A stretch of 64,000 nt of DNA from Slackia heliotrinireducens DSM 20476 (GTDB taxonomy: Bacteria > Actinomycetota > Coriobacteriia > Coriobacteriales > Eggerthellaceae), in assembly GCF_000023885.1 (NCBI RefSeq), contig NC_013165.1, forward strand, positions 1,116,001 to 1,180,000. Reading direction: 5' to 3'. Shown one piece after another: positions 17,686 through 26,131 of the stretch (within the stretch, counting starts at the first letter, position 1; every line of letters starts with the position of its first letter). Below the pieces are notes generated by a model. It searched no databases and had not been told where the DNA came from. It worked only from the letters and a program-made list of their open reading frames with translations. The position numbers and the translations under genes were made by a program.

Positions 17686-19281
17686 ATGTGCGCATACAGA
17701 GGCCGTGAGGGCATGAACTCGAATCGCGGTGACGGACAGGGCGGCCGAGGCGGATCGCCCCGGGATGCGCATGGCGACCGCGGCGGCTACAAAGGCCGCA
17801 GCGACTCCCGCGAACGTTCGAATGGGCGCAAAGACGCGGACGGCAGACGCGTCGGCGGCGGCCGCCGCGTGTATGTGGGAAACGGCGGCCGCAGCGGCGG
17901 CAACGCCCGGGCATCCCATTCGGGAAGGTCGTCCCAGGCTCCGCGACGGCTCGAGAACCATGCGTCCCCGGCCCGTATCGCCGCCTGTTTGAGCTGTCGG
18001 ATCGTACGAGAGCGCGATGCATTCGTCTCCGAGGTCGTGCCCGGCGTGGTCTCTCGCATGGGGCCGATGAAACCCGAGGACGTAGCCTTCGCCACACGGC
18101 TTGCCCGAGGCGTGGTGGCGACCAGCGGCGCTTTGGACGATTTCATCAACCGCAACCTGTACAGCCCGGCCGACATCCAGCCCAACGTGCGCGATGCGCT
18201 CCGCGTGAGCGCCTACGAGCTTCTGTACCTGAAGAAAGACGACTACGTAGCCGTCGACCAGGGTGTCGAGCTGGTGGCGTACGTAGAACCGAAAGCCCGG
18301 GCGCTGGCAAACGCCGTGCTTCGCAAGATGGCGCGAACGGCTTCGCGCTGGCCTTTCGGCGACGTGGGCACCGATGTGGTGGCGCTGTCCCGCAAGGTCG
18401 CCTTTCCCTCTTGGATGGCTAAGCGGCTCGTGGAGGAGATGGGTCGCGAGCAGGCCGCCGCGTTCATGGAGGCTTCCAACGGCGATGCCCCCGTGCATGC
18501 GGCCGTCAACGCCATTCGCGCCACGGACGAAGAGGTGTTGGCCGTGCTGCAGGAGCAGGGGGCCGACCCGAACCTTGTGGAAGGCATCCCCGGGTGCATC
18601 CGCATCGGGACGCCTAAGGCCATCCGCAGCGATGTGGTGACTAAGCTGTTCGAGGACGGCAAGGTGCTGATTTCGGACCCGTCGGCCCAGAAGGTCGCCT
18701 CCTTCGCCCTGCCTGGCGAGCCTCCTTCGGCGTTTATCGAGGTGGGAAGCGGACGCGGAACCAAAACCGTGCTCATGCAGAGCAACGCGATGCGCAAGTA
18801 CGGCAAGCAGTTCCCGATCGTGTCGGTGGACGACCATCCGTTCAAGGCCAAGCTGCTGCGCAACAGGGCCCGCGAATACGGCCTCACGTCGGTGCAGACG
18901 AAGGTGGCCGACGGTAGGAAGCTCACGTCGCTGTACGAGAAGGGCAGCTTCGACGCGGTGTTTGTGGACGCTCCCTGTTCGGGGGTGGGCACGCTGCGCC
19001 GCCACCCCGAGATCCGCTGGCGCCTGACAGAGCGAGACGTGGCCAAGATGGCCGATGTGCAGCTGGACATCCTCATCGATGCGGCGTCGCTCGTCAAAAC
19101 GGGCGGCCAGGTGGTCTATTCCACCTGCACCGTCTTCCGTGAGGAGAACGAGCGGGTGGTGGAGCGCTTCCTGAAAACCAAGTTCGGCGAGCGGTTCGAG
19201 ATGACCGAAATGTTGAAGATGTCGCTTGAGGAAGACGGCCCCGACGCCCATTTCGCGGTGCGCCTGACCAAGCGTTTCTAA
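17686..19281 (+). CDS. rsmB: 16S rRNA (cytosine-967 C5) methyltransferase with RGG-rich N-terminus
   Basis: SAM-dependent RNA m5C methyltransferase of the RsmB/NOP2 group acting on 16S rRNA. The 531-residue product has a NusB-like domain (about 100-235) and a Rossmann methyltransferase domain (about 280-531). The catalytic cysteines lie in VDAPCSGVGTLRRHPE and YSTCTVF. The first ~95 residues are disordered, with many Gly, Arg and Ser and RGG-like repeats, and are absent from typical RsmB (about 430-450 residues). The ATG directly follows the fmt stop (TAAATG) with GGGGGAG upstream. An internal start at 17713 would remove only nine residues of the tail. Confidence 0.9.
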   Translation: MCAYRGREGMNSNRGDGQGGRGGSPRDAHGDRGGYKGRSDSRERSNGRKDADGRRVGGGRRVYVGNGGRSGGNARASHSGRSSQAPRRLENHASPARIAACLSCRIVRERDAFVSEVVPGVVSRMGPMKPEDVAFATRLARGVVATSGALDDFINRNLYSPADIQPNVRDALRVSAYELLYLKKDDYVAVDQGVELVAYVEPKARALANAVLRKMARTASRWPFGDVGTDVVALSRKVAFPSWMAKRLVEEMGREQAAAFMEASNGDAPVHAAVNAIRATDEEVLAVLQEQGADPNLVEGIPGCIRIGTPKAIRSDVVTKLFEDGKVLISDPSAQKVASFALPGEPPSAFIEVGSGRGTKTVLMQSNAMRKYGKQFPIVSVDDHPFKAKLLRNRAREYGLTSVQTKVADGRKLTSLYEKGSFDAVFVDAPCSGVGTLRRHPEIRWRLTERDVAKMADVQLDILIDAASLVKTGGQVVYSTCTVFREENERVVERFLKTKFGERFEMTEMLKMSLEEDGPDAHFAVRLTKRF

Positions 19282-19299
19282 TTCGGTTGCTGCAAAAGG

Positions 19300-19325
19300 A
19301 ACGGGGCCTCAGTTGCCCCGTTTTT
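19300..19325 (+). terminator. Terminator between convergent rsmB and ogt
   Basis: The stem AACGGGGC/GCCCCGTT is followed by TTTTT on the plus strand. An AAAAGG flank allows some function on the minus strand for ogt. Confidence 0.85.
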
Positions 19326-19337
19326 CGTGTGTGCTGC

Positions 19338-19814
19338 CTATCGGCGTTTGAGCCCGTCCACGTCGACGCCCTCAAGCTCGAGCAGGAACCGCTTGAGCTT
19401 GAGCCCGTACGCGTAACCTACCAGATCGCCGTCGGATCCTACCACCCGGTGGCACGGGACGACGATGGGCAGCGGGTTTCGGTTGTTCGCCGAGCCCACC
19501 GCGCGGAAGGCGTTCGGGCGTCCCGCAGTCTCTGCGATTTGGGCGTATGTCCTGGTTTGGCCGTAGGGGATGTCGCGCAGCGCGTTCCAAACCTCAAGCT
19601 GGAACGGCGTTCCCTTAAGCTGGATGGGCAGGTCGAACGAGGTGCGCTTCTTCGCGAAATACTCTTGGAGCTGCGTTGCGGCGTCGTTGGTTATCTTGCT
19701 GGGCGCGAAGGGCATGTCCAGCTCTTTGACTCCGAAGTAGATGTTCGTGAGGGCGGTTTCGCTTGCGACGATCGTCAGGCGGCCTTGCGGCATGGCGTAA
19801 ACGAAATGGTTCAT
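19338..19814 (-). CDS. ogt: Methylated-DNA--protein-cysteine methyltransferase
   Basis: Suicide DNA repair protein that transfers the methyl group from O6-methylguanine to its own cysteine. The 158-residue protein has an N-terminal ribonuclease-like domain and a C-terminal helix-turn-helix domain. The active site is VVPCHRV with C121, and the arginine finger lies in AFRAVG (R104). The ATG at 19814 follows GAGGAGG. The longer frame to 20279 overlaps rpe and is not used. It is a single gene on the minus strand, back to back with rpe. Confidence 0.95.
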   Translation of the reverse strand: MNHFVYAMPQGRLTIVASETALTNIYFGVKELDMPFAPSKITNDAATQLQEYFAKKRTSFDLPIQLKGTPFQLEVWNALRDIPYGQTRTYAQIAETAGRPNAFRAVGSANNRNPLPIVVPCHRVVGSDGDLVGYAYGLKLKRFLLELEGVDVDGLKRR

Positions 19815-19923
19815 GGTCCTCCTCAGTGTGCTCCCGACAGGATTATAGAACAGTTGCGGCGGCGTGCGAAGCGCAGGCGAGTTTGAGGTAAAATGTATGG
19901 GTTGCCAATGCAAGGAGACCACA

Positions 19924-20619
19924 ATGTTCACTGAGCCGAAAATCGCCCCGTCAATCCTGTCCGCGGACTTCATGAACATGGAGAAGGACATTCGCGAAAT
20001 CGAGGAGGGCGGAGCCGCGTTCATCCACGTCGACGTCATGGACGGCCATTTCGTGCCGAACCTCACGCTGGGCGTTCCTTTTGTCGCCGGGCTCAAGCGC
20101 ATCGCGAACATTCCCCTTGACGTGCATCTTATGATTTCGAACCCTCTTGAGCAGCTTCCCTGGTACCTGGAGCACCAGCCCGATTTCGTCACCGTGCACT
20201 TCGAGTCTTTGGACGAAGCGGCGGGCGAGGTCGACAAGGCCGTCGACATGATCCACGATGCCGGCTGCAAGGCGGCCATCGCTTTGAAGCCCGACTGCGA
20301 CGTGGAGGTGCTGCGCCCCTACATCTCCAAGCTGGAGATGGTGCTCATCATGAGCGTGTACCCGGGATTCTCCGGCCAGTCCTACATCGAGGGAAGCGAC
20401 CAGCGCGTCGCCGCGGTGGCCGCCATGGCCCGCGAGGCGGGGGTCGATCCGCTCATCGAGGTCGACGGCGGTCTTTCTGTCAACGATCCCACCCGACTGG
20501 TTGCAGCGGCCGGGGCCGACGTGCTTGTGGCAGGCAGCGGGTGCTTCAAGGCGGCCGATCGCGGCGCGGCCATCCAGGCCATCAAGGCAACCGCCGCGAA
20601 AGCCCAACAAGGAGCCTAA
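19924..20619 (+). CDS. rpe: Ribulose-phosphate 3-epimerase
   Basis: Interconverts ribulose-5-phosphate and xylulose-5-phosphate in the pentose phosphate pathway. The 231-residue TIM barrel has the metal-site strands APSILSADF (8-16), VDVMDGHFVPN (39-49), DVHLM and EVDGG near the C-terminus. The ATG at 19924 has AAGGAG 8 nt upstream. Only 6 nt separate it from the cysteine desulfurase gene, so the two are translated from one mRNA, an unusual functional pairing probably made for compactness. Confidence 0.95.
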   Translation: MFTEPKIAPSILSADFMNMEKDIREIEEGGAAFIHVDVMDGHFVPNLTLGVPFVAGLKRIANIPLDVHLMISNPLEQLPWYLEHQPDFVTVHFESLDEAAGEVDKAVDMIHDAGCKAAIALKPDCDVEVLRPYISKLEMVLIMSVYPGFSGQSYIEGSDQRVAAVAAMAREAGVDPLIEVDGGLSVNDPTRLVAAAGADVLVAGSGCFKAADRGAAIQAIKATAAKAQQGA

Positions 20620-20625
20620 GCAAAC

Positions 20626-21804
20626 ATGTCTTACGTATATCTGGACAACGCCGCCACGACGCCCCTGTGCGCCGAGGCGATTGCCGCCATGGCACCCTAC
20701 ATGGATGTCGAAGGCGAGCATTTCGGGAATGCGAATTCCCTGTACACCATCGGGCGCAACGCCTTCGCAGAGCTTGAGTCAGCCCGCGAAACGGTGACCC
20801 GCGCTCTGCACGCATCGCGTCCCGACGAGATCGTGTTCACCTCGGGCGCAACGGAGTCGGACAACGCCGCGCTTGTCGGCTTGTCGCTGGCCCAGATGGA
20901 AAAACGCAGGCTGAAGGGCAAGTTGAACCCTGGACGCATCGTCGTGTCGCGACTCGAGCACCATGCGGTGCTGCACGTGGAACCTATGCTGAAGGCGCTG
21001 GGCTTCGCCGTGGATTTCGTGGGCAACGACGAGACGGGTCTGGTCACGCCCGCCGATCTGGAAGCGGTGCTGTGCGAAGACACCGTGCTGGTCAGCATCA
21101 TGATGGCCAACAACGAGGTGGGCATCGTCGAGCCGGTCGCCGAGCTTGCCCAGGTCGCCCATAAGGCCGGGGCGCTGTTCCATACCGATGCCACGCAGGC
21201 GGCGGGGAAGGTCCCCATCGACCTGAAGGGCATGGGCGTGGATGCCGCGTCGTTTTCGGCGCATAAGATCAACGGTCCGAAGGGCGTGGGAGTGCTCTAC
21301 CTGAAAGCCGGCACGCCGTTCATGCCGTACCTGGTCGGAGGCGGGCAGGAGCGCGGCATGCGCAGCGGCACGCAGAATGTCATGGGTGCGGCGGGCGCTG
21401 CGGCCGCGTTCAAACGGGCTGCGGAGAACGTCGGCGTCTATCAGACTCGCGTGGCGCAGCTGCGGGATTACGCGTACGAGCGGCTGTGCAAGCTACCGGG
21501 GGTGTCCCGCATGGTCGAGGCGTCTGCCGAAAACCCGGACGGGTACCTTCCCAACATCGTCTGCGTCTCCGTTCGCGGCTGGGAGAGCGAATCCCTCATC
21601 CTGCGCATGGACCTGGCCGGATACTGTGTGTCGGGCGGATCGGCGTGCTCGTCGAACTCCCTGGACCCCTCGCACGTTCTGGCTGCCATGGGCGTTGACC
21701 GCAAGAGGGCACTGGGCATGCTTCGCCTGTCGCTTTCCCTCGAAACCACACAGGAAGACATCGACGGGGCCGTCGAGGCCCTGGGCACCATCATCTCAAA
21801 ATGA
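20626..21804 (+). CDS. Cysteine desulfurase (NifS/IscS type)
   Basis: PLP enzyme that takes sulfur from cysteine for Fe-S clusters or thiolated tRNA. The 392-residue product has the PLP lysine K214 in SAHKINGPKG, cofactor contacts HTDATQ (186-191), and the active-site persulfide cysteine C341 in the loop SGGSACSSN. The RGMRSGTQN (243-251) segment is typical. No iscU or mnmA neighbour is present. It lies between rpe and a Nif3-like gene and overlaps the earliest possible Nif3 start. Confidence 0.92.
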   Translation: MSYVYLDNAATTPLCAEAIAAMAPYMDVEGEHFGNANSLYTIGRNAFAELESARETVTRALHASRPDEIVFTSGATESDNAALVGLSLAQMEKRRLKGKLNPGRIVVSRLEHHAVLHVEPMLKALGFAVDFVGNDETGLVTPADLEAVLCEDTVLVSIMMANNEVGIVEPVAELAQVAHKAGALFHTDATQAAGKVPIDLKGMGVDAASFSAHKINGPKGVGVLYLKAGTPFMPYLVGGGQERGMRSGTQNVMGAAGAAAAFKRAAENVGVYQTRVAQLRDYAYERLCKLPGVSRMVEASAENPDGYLPNIVCVSVRGWESESLILRMDLAGYCVSGGSACSSNSLDPSHVLAAMGVDRKRALGMLRLSLSLETTQEDIDGAVEALGTIISK

Positions 21805-21833
21805 CGCCTCGCGCGTCGGGTAAGGAGGCCGCT

Positions 21834-22709
21834 GTGGCTGAATTCAAAGAGCATGCGCTAAGGACCGTTTCGACCGGTACGCTGCTGAACCCGGACCAAA
21901 CCTCGATGACGGTGGGGGAGCTCACCCGCTATCTGCTGGGACGTTTCCCGGCGCAGGATGCGGAGGATTGGGATAAGACCGGGCTTCTGGTGGGCGATCC
22001 CGCCGAAGAGCTGCGGGGCGTGGCCATCGCGCTCGATCCGACCGCCGCAGCCGTGCGGGCCGCCGCGGGTATGGGCGCCAACGTGCTTCTGACCCACCAT
22101 CCGGTGTTTCGGGAAGGCCCCGAATCCATCGTCGCAGGCGGTTGCAGCTATTCCGGATCCATCGTGTTCGAAGCCATCCGCTCCGGCGTCGCTCTCATGA
22201 ACTTCCATACAGCGCTCGATGTGAGCCACGAAGCCCAGCTCATACTGCCGGGCCTTCTGGGTTTGGAGTGTTCGGGCGTGCTCGAACCTTTGGAGCGCGA
22301 TGAGACCAAGGGCTATGGCCAGGTGTGCGAACTTGACGAGGCGCCTATGACGTTGGACGAGCTGGCGCGCCGCTGTCTGGCCGTGTTCGGCCGCACGCCC
22401 CGCGTGTGGGGTGACCCCGCCACCGAGCTGCATACGGTGGCGACGTGGACGGGTTCCTGCGGTAACGCCACCGAGCTGTGCCTTGACCAGGGTGTGGACG
22501 CCATCGTGTGCGGCGAGGTCAAGTACCATGCTGCCCTGGATGCGAGCCAGCAAGGACTCTGCGTCGTCGATCTGGGCCACGATGTGTCGGAATTGCCGTT
22601 TACCCGTGTATTGGCTGACGCCTGCGTCGAAGGCGGCGTCAGTTCGGATATCATCAGCATCGTCGAACAGAACGACAATTGGTCGCATCCTGAGGCGAGG
22701 AGGGCGTAA
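21834..22709 (+). CDS. Nif3-like dinuclear metal-centre protein
   Basis: A 291-residue member of the NIF3/YbgI (GTP cyclohydrolase I type 2-like) family, hexameric proteins with a two-metal site. Visible metal-site segments are LLTHHPVFR (about 88-96) and FHTALDV (about 124-130), plus a late GEVKYH motif. The biological role of the family is not settled. The GTG at 21834 was chosen for AAGGAGG with 5-nt spacing. The frame continues upstream to 21801 with an ATG overlapping the desulfurase stop, but it has no good ribosome-binding site. The coiled-coil zinc-ribbon gene follows, a frequent pairing. Confidence 0.87.
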   Translation: MAEFKEHALRTVSTGTLLNPDQTSMTVGELTRYLLGRFPAQDAEDWDKTGLLVGDPAEELRGVAIALDPTAAAVRAAAGMGANVLLTHHPVFREGPESIVAGGCSYSGSIVFEAIRSGVALMNFHTALDVSHEAQLILPGLLGLECSGVLEPLERDETKGYGQVCELDEAPMTLDELARRCLAVFGRTPRVWGDPATELHTVATWTGSCGNATELCLDQGVDAIVCGEVKYHAALDASQQGLCVVDLGHDVSELPFTRVLADACVEGGVSSDIISIVEQNDNWSHPEARRA

Positions 22710-22714
22710 CGCGT

Positions 22715-23443
22715 ATGCAGGCTACCCTTGAACAGCTCGAGGCCCTGGACAAGCTCCAGCAGGTCGATTCCGCCATGGCGAAGCTGCAGAAGCAGATCGA
22801 CGGGTTGCCGCAAAAGCAGGCCATCCTCGAGGTTCGCCACAAGATCGCCGAGCTGTCCGACAAACACCGTTCGCTTCTCGGTATGCGCAAGGATGCCGAG
22901 GCCGATTTGGAGGACCTGAACGCGAAGGACGCCGAGCAGCAGGCCAAACAGGTCGAGGCCCAGCGGGCCATCGACGAGGCCAAGGGCGATTACCGCTCCG
23001 TGTCCACGCGCACGAAAGCTCTGCAGAACGCGACCGAAAAGCGTGAGAAGATCGCCGCCGAGGTCGACGCCTTGGAACAGCGCATCCTCGAGATGGTCGA
23101 CTTGGAACAGAACGTGGCATCCGCCGTGGAGAAGCTCAATGCGCGTGAGAAACAGCTCATCTCTTCGTATCAGAGCGAAGGCGGCGAGCTCGTGAACCGT
23201 CTGAGCGCGTTCAAAGCAGCCCGGGCAAAGCTTGCGGCCGCGATAGGAGACGACCTGGTCGCACGGTACGACCGCGTTGCAGCCGCAAAGCAAGGCGTGG
23301 CCTTGGCGAAGCTGGCCGACGGCCGATGCTCTGTGTGCCGGACCGCCGTAGATGCCGACCGGCTGTTATCTGTAAAGCGGGAGGCGCCCCTTTCCACCTG
23401 TCCCAACTGCGGTCGGCTCATGGTAGTGGGGGATGACGAGTAG
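22715..23443 (+). CDS. Coiled-coil protein with C4 zinc ribbon (DUF164/CdsZ-like)
   Basis: A 242-residue protein, almost entirely helical coiled coil from about 3 to 175 with strong heptads rich in Lys, Glu, Gln and Ala. It ends in a zinc ribbon with CSVC (about 206-209) and CPNCG (about 230-234). This architecture matches the DUF164/zinc-ribbon family usually encoded next to Nif3 proteins. Its function is unclear; a nucleic-acid-binding chaperone or scaffold role has been suggested for relatives. It is separated from nif3 by 5 nt and precedes the rpmB promoter. Confidence 0.82.
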   Translation: MQATLEQLEALDKLQQVDSAMAKLQKQIDGLPQKQAILEVRHKIAELSDKHRSLLGMRKDAEADLEDLNAKDAEQQAKQVEAQRAIDEAKGDYRSVSTRTKALQNATEKREKIAAEVDALEQRILEMVDLEQNVASAVEKLNAREKQLISSYQSEGGELVNRLSAFKAARAKLAAAIGDDLVARYDRVAAAKQGVALAKLADGRCSVCRTAVDADRLLSVKREAPLSTCPNCGRLMVVGDDE

Positions 23444-23483
23444 GGTCATGTGCGGATTCCGTGATGGGGTGGCAAATTGGTTC

Positions 23484-23511
23484 TTGTGTACCCCGTCTGG
23501 CCGTGTTATAG
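23484..23511 (+). promoter_or_regulatory. Probable rpmB promoter
   Basis: TTGTGT (-35, 23484-23489) and TTATAG (-10, 23506-23511) have 16-nt spacing, about 57 nt ahead of the rpmB start. Confidence 0.5.
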
Positions 23512-23567
23512 TTGTCCAGCTTTTTGCAATTATCCAGATGACAATCTGATTGATGGAGTTGAGAATT

Positions 23568-23756
23568 ATGTCCAAGGTTTGTGAAATTTGCGGCAAGCAT
23601 CCCGTGGCCGGTCGTAGCATCAGCCACTCCCACCGTGTGTCCAATCGCGTGTTCCGTCCGAACATCCAGAAGATTACCGTTCTGGAGAACGGCCACCCGG
23701 TGAAGAAGAACGTCTGCACGCAGTGCATGCGCTCCGGCAAGGTTACCCGCGCGTAG
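23568..23756 (+). CDS. rpmB: 50S ribosomal protein L28, zinc-binding form
   Basis: A 62-residue ribosomal protein of the large subunit. It contains two CxxC pairs (CEIC near residue 5 and CTQC near residue 52), the zinc-binding variant of L28. The central SHRVSNRVFRPN is diagnostic. The ATG at 23568 gives the canonical MSKVCEICGK start; the frame could begin at 23550 but without need. The last three codons (CGC GCG TAG) lie inside the left arm of a very long inverted repeat. Confidence 0.95.
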   Translation: MSKVCEICGKHPVAGRSISHSHRVSNRVFRPNIQKITVLENGHPVKKNVCTQCMRSGKVTRA

Positions 23757-23835
23757 TTCCTGCCCCATACAAACGCGAAAACCGGCCCGCTTCGGCGGGC
23801 CTTTTCGCGTTTGTATGGGGCAGGAACTACGCGCG
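23748..23835. repeat. 41-bp near-perfect inverted repeat overlapping the rpmB stop codon
   Basis: The left arm 23748-23790 is the exact reverse complement of 23795-23835 apart from two extra C residues (23782-23783), with a TTCG loop at 23791-23794. The left arm begins in the final sense codons of rpmB. The outer part is unlikely to be needed for termination. It looks like a copy of the gene end placed in inverted orientation. Confidence 0.9.
23784..23805 (+). terminator. Terminator core of rpmB
   Basis: The core stem GGCCCGC/GCGGGCC with a TTCG tetraloop and TTTT follows rpmB. It sits at the centre of the long inverted repeat and, with AAAA before it, should work in both directions. Confidence 0.8.
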
Positions 23836-24093
23836 ACTCGACGCTGCGGCGCGCCCTCGCGGGCGCTTCGCCCGGAGCATGCCGCCTCCTCATTGCCTTG
23901 CTCGGGGCAAGGCTGTGGGCTGTTTTTTACGCCTTGCTTGAAGGGCCGGATCGACGTTGGATACGCGTTTGTGCCCGTGTGGCTCATTTTCCTTGCGGTT
24001 TGTGGAATTGGGCGGGGGAGCGGCTGTTTCGTGAGAAGTTAGCGGCAGTTGGGATATACTTTAAACCTTGAAGTCGTGAGAAAGGACACTTCA
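23836..24093. other. Non-coding region between rpmB and the Asp23 gene with further hairpins
   Basis: No ORF with a ribosome-binding site is seen. Hairpins GCGCCC/GGGCGC (23851-23866) and GCCTTGC/GCAAGGC (23895-23913) are present, and a six-T run lies 11 nt after the second. TATACT (24055-24060) is a likely -10 box for the next operon. Confidence 0.5.
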
Positions 24094-24441
24094 ATGACCA
24101 AAGAGATCTCCGGCAATTTGCATGTTTCCAATGACGTGCTTGCTGACCTGGCTGGTTATGCTGCGCTTCGCGTGTATGGTGTTGTAGGAATGGCTGCCCC
24201 GACGGTTCAGGACGGCATCGCAAAGCTGCTTCCTGCAAGCCGTCTGCGCCGTGGCATCGAAATCACCAACACGGCCATCGGTGTTCATGTCGACGTCTAC
24301 GTCATCCTGGAGTACGGCGTCAACATCAACTCGGTTTCCCAGAACCTGATCGAGAGCATCACCTACGACCTGTCCACCTTCGCACAGGTCCCCATCGACA
24401 GCATCGATGTCCACGTTCAGGGCGTGAAGATTCGCAAGTAA
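24094..24441 (+). CDS. Asp23/Gls24 family protein
   Basis: A 115-residue DUF322 (Asp23/Gls24) protein. In Gram-positives these small alkaline-shock proteins are envelope-associated or sit in operons with the FakA-type gene. The alternating beta/alpha pattern with VSNDVLADLAGYAAL, GVVGMAAP and VDVYVILEYGVNI is typical. The ATG at 24094 follows AAAGGA with 8-nt spacing; the upstream in-frame extension to 24049 crosses the promoter. The DhaL/DAK2 gene follows 38 nt downstream, as in many Firmicutes and Coriobacteriia. Confidence 0.9.
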   Translation: MTKEISGNLHVSNDVLADLAGYAALRVYGVVGMAAPTVQDGIAKLLPASRLRRGIEITNTAIGVHVDVYVILEYGVNINSVSQNLIESITYDLSTFAQVPIDSIDVHVQGVKIRK

Positions 24442-24479
24442 CGGCATCTTTTTTCCATTCCCTAGGAGTATCAATTCTG

Positions 24480-26111
24480 ATGAGCGAGATAACTACGAGC
24501 AGCGTGCTCAACGCTATTGCTGTGGCTGCAAAGACGCTTGAAAGCCGTAAGGACGAGGTCAACAGGCTCAACGTGTTCCCCGTGCCCGACGGCGACACCG
24601 GCACCAACATGTCTTTGACCCTGCAGATGGTGGTCAAGAACGTTGCCAAGCTTCCCATTGGTTCTACCGGCGCCGAAATCCGCAAGGCCATCACCACCGG
24701 TGCCCTTATGGGTGCACGCGGTAACTCCGGCGTCATCACCTCGCAGATCCTGCGCGGTCTGTGCGAGGGTCTCGAAGGCGTCGAGGAGCTCGACGTCAAC
24801 GCCATCGACTCCGCTCTGGACAGCGCCCGTACCGTGGCGTTCCAAGCTGTGCGCAAGCCGGTCGAAGGCACCATCCTCACCGTCATCAAGGATGCGGCCG
24901 CTTCCGCCCGCAAGGCGAAGCGCAAGAAGATGTCCGTGGAAGACGCCCTGGAAACCGTCGTCAAGGACGCGTACGCTTCCGTCCAGAACACGCCTGAGCT
25001 GCTGCCGGTCCTGAAAGAGAACGGCGTGGTGGACGCGGGCGGCTACGGTCTGGCCATCCTGCTGGACGCTTTCGTGGCATCGCTTCTTGGTAAGGAGGGC
25101 TTCACCGAGGATGCGATTTCCTTCGCACGCCCCGCACCCAAGGTCGCAATCGAGCAGATCGACGACTGGGATCCCGATTCGGCGTTCCGCTACTGCACCG
25201 AGTTCTTGGTCCACTCCGACACCGTCGACGTGGACGAGGCCAAGGCGTTTTTGCCCACCATGGGCGACTGCGACCTGATGGTCGGCATGCATCCCAACTT
25301 CAAGGTGCATGTGCACTCCAACCGTCCCGACCAGGTGCTGGGATGGTTCCTCGACCATGACTCCCAGATTTCCGAGGTCCACGTCCACAACATGGGCCTG
25401 CAGAGCGAAGAGCGCACCGAGAAGATCGAGGCCGAACGCGCCGCCGAGCACAAGACCGTCGGCATCGTCGCCGTGGCTCCGGGCTCCGGCAACGCCAAGA
25501 TTCTGGAATCCCTCGGCGTGGACGTCGTCGTCTCCGGCGGCCAGACCATGAACCCCTCCACGGCGGATCTGCTGGAGGCTGCCAACAAGGTCAACGCCGA
25601 CCAGGTCATCATCATGCCGAACAACAGCAACATCGTCATGGCCGCCCAGGCTGCCTGCCAGGTCTCCGAGAAACCCTGCATCGTGGTTCCCACCAAGACC
25701 GTCCCGCAGTCCTTCAGCGCCATGTTCGGCTTCAATCCCGAAGCCACCTTGGAGGAGAACGCCGAGGCCATGGCCGAGGCATTCGCCGACACCAAGACCG
25801 GCGAAGTGACCCATGCCATCAAAGATTCCAAGGACGCCCATGGCAACCCCATCAAGAACGGGGACGTCATCGGCATCGCCGACGGCTCCATCGAGTGCGT
25901 GGGTTCCTCTCTGGAAGATGTGGTTCTGGACCTGCTTGAAGTCATGGAGGCTGACGACGCCGACACTGCCACCATCCTGGCCGGTGCCGACTACTCCGAC
26001 GAGGAGCTCGAAGCCCTGGTCGCCCGCATCGAAGAGACCTACGAGGACCTCGAGGTCGAGTCCCACCGCGGCGAGCAGCCGCTGTACCCGATCGTGTTCT
26101 CCGTCGAATAG
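24480..26111 (+). CDS. fakA: DAK2-domain fatty-acid-kinase-like protein (FakA/YloV family)
   Basis: A 543-residue protein. The N-terminal DhaL nucleotide-binding domain (about 1-195) has the Mg-binding motif PVPDGDTGTNM (34-44), and a C-terminal FakA domain (about 290-543) follows. FakA phosphorylates fatty acids held by a FakB (DegV) carrier protein so they can enter phospholipid synthesis. No degV/fakB gene is visible in this window. CTAGGAG precedes the ATG. The Asp23-fakA-recG order is widely conserved. Function is assigned by family rather than experiment. Confidence 0.88.
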   Translation: MSEITTSSVLNAIAVAAKTLESRKDEVNRLNVFPVPDGDTGTNMSLTLQMVVKNVAKLPIGSTGAEIRKAITTGALMGARGNSGVITSQILRGLCEGLEGVEELDVNAIDSALDSARTVAFQAVRKPVEGTILTVIKDAAASARKAKRKKMSVEDALETVVKDAYASVQNTPELLPVLKENGVVDAGGYGLAILLDAFVASLLGKEGFTEDAISFARPAPKVAIEQIDDWDPDSAFRYCTEFLVHSDTVDVDEAKAFLPTMGDCDLMVGMHPNFKVHVHSNRPDQVLGWFLDHDSQISEVHVHNMGLQSEERTEKIEAERAAEHKTVGIVAVAPGSGNAKILESLGVDVVVSGGQTMNPSTADLLEAANKVNADQVIIMPNNSNIVMAAQAACQVSEKPCIVVPTKTVPQSFSAMFGFNPEATLEENAEAMAEAFADTKTGEVTHAIKDSKDAHGNPIKNGDVIGIADGSIECVGSSLEDVVLDLLEVMEADDADTATILAGADYSDEELEALVARIEETYEDLEVESHRGEQPLYPIVFSVE

Positions 26112-26131
26112 ACGGGAACGCGCATCGACCC

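Noticed and set aside
16717-19251. 844-residue minus-strand open frame
   Set aside because: It lies opposite fmt and rsmB, which have clear motifs, and has no ribosome-binding site or domain of its own.
23366-23893. Minus-strand frames of 175 and 189 residues around rpmB
   Set aside because: They arise from the long inverted repeat and from the antisense of the L28 and zinc-ribbon genes.
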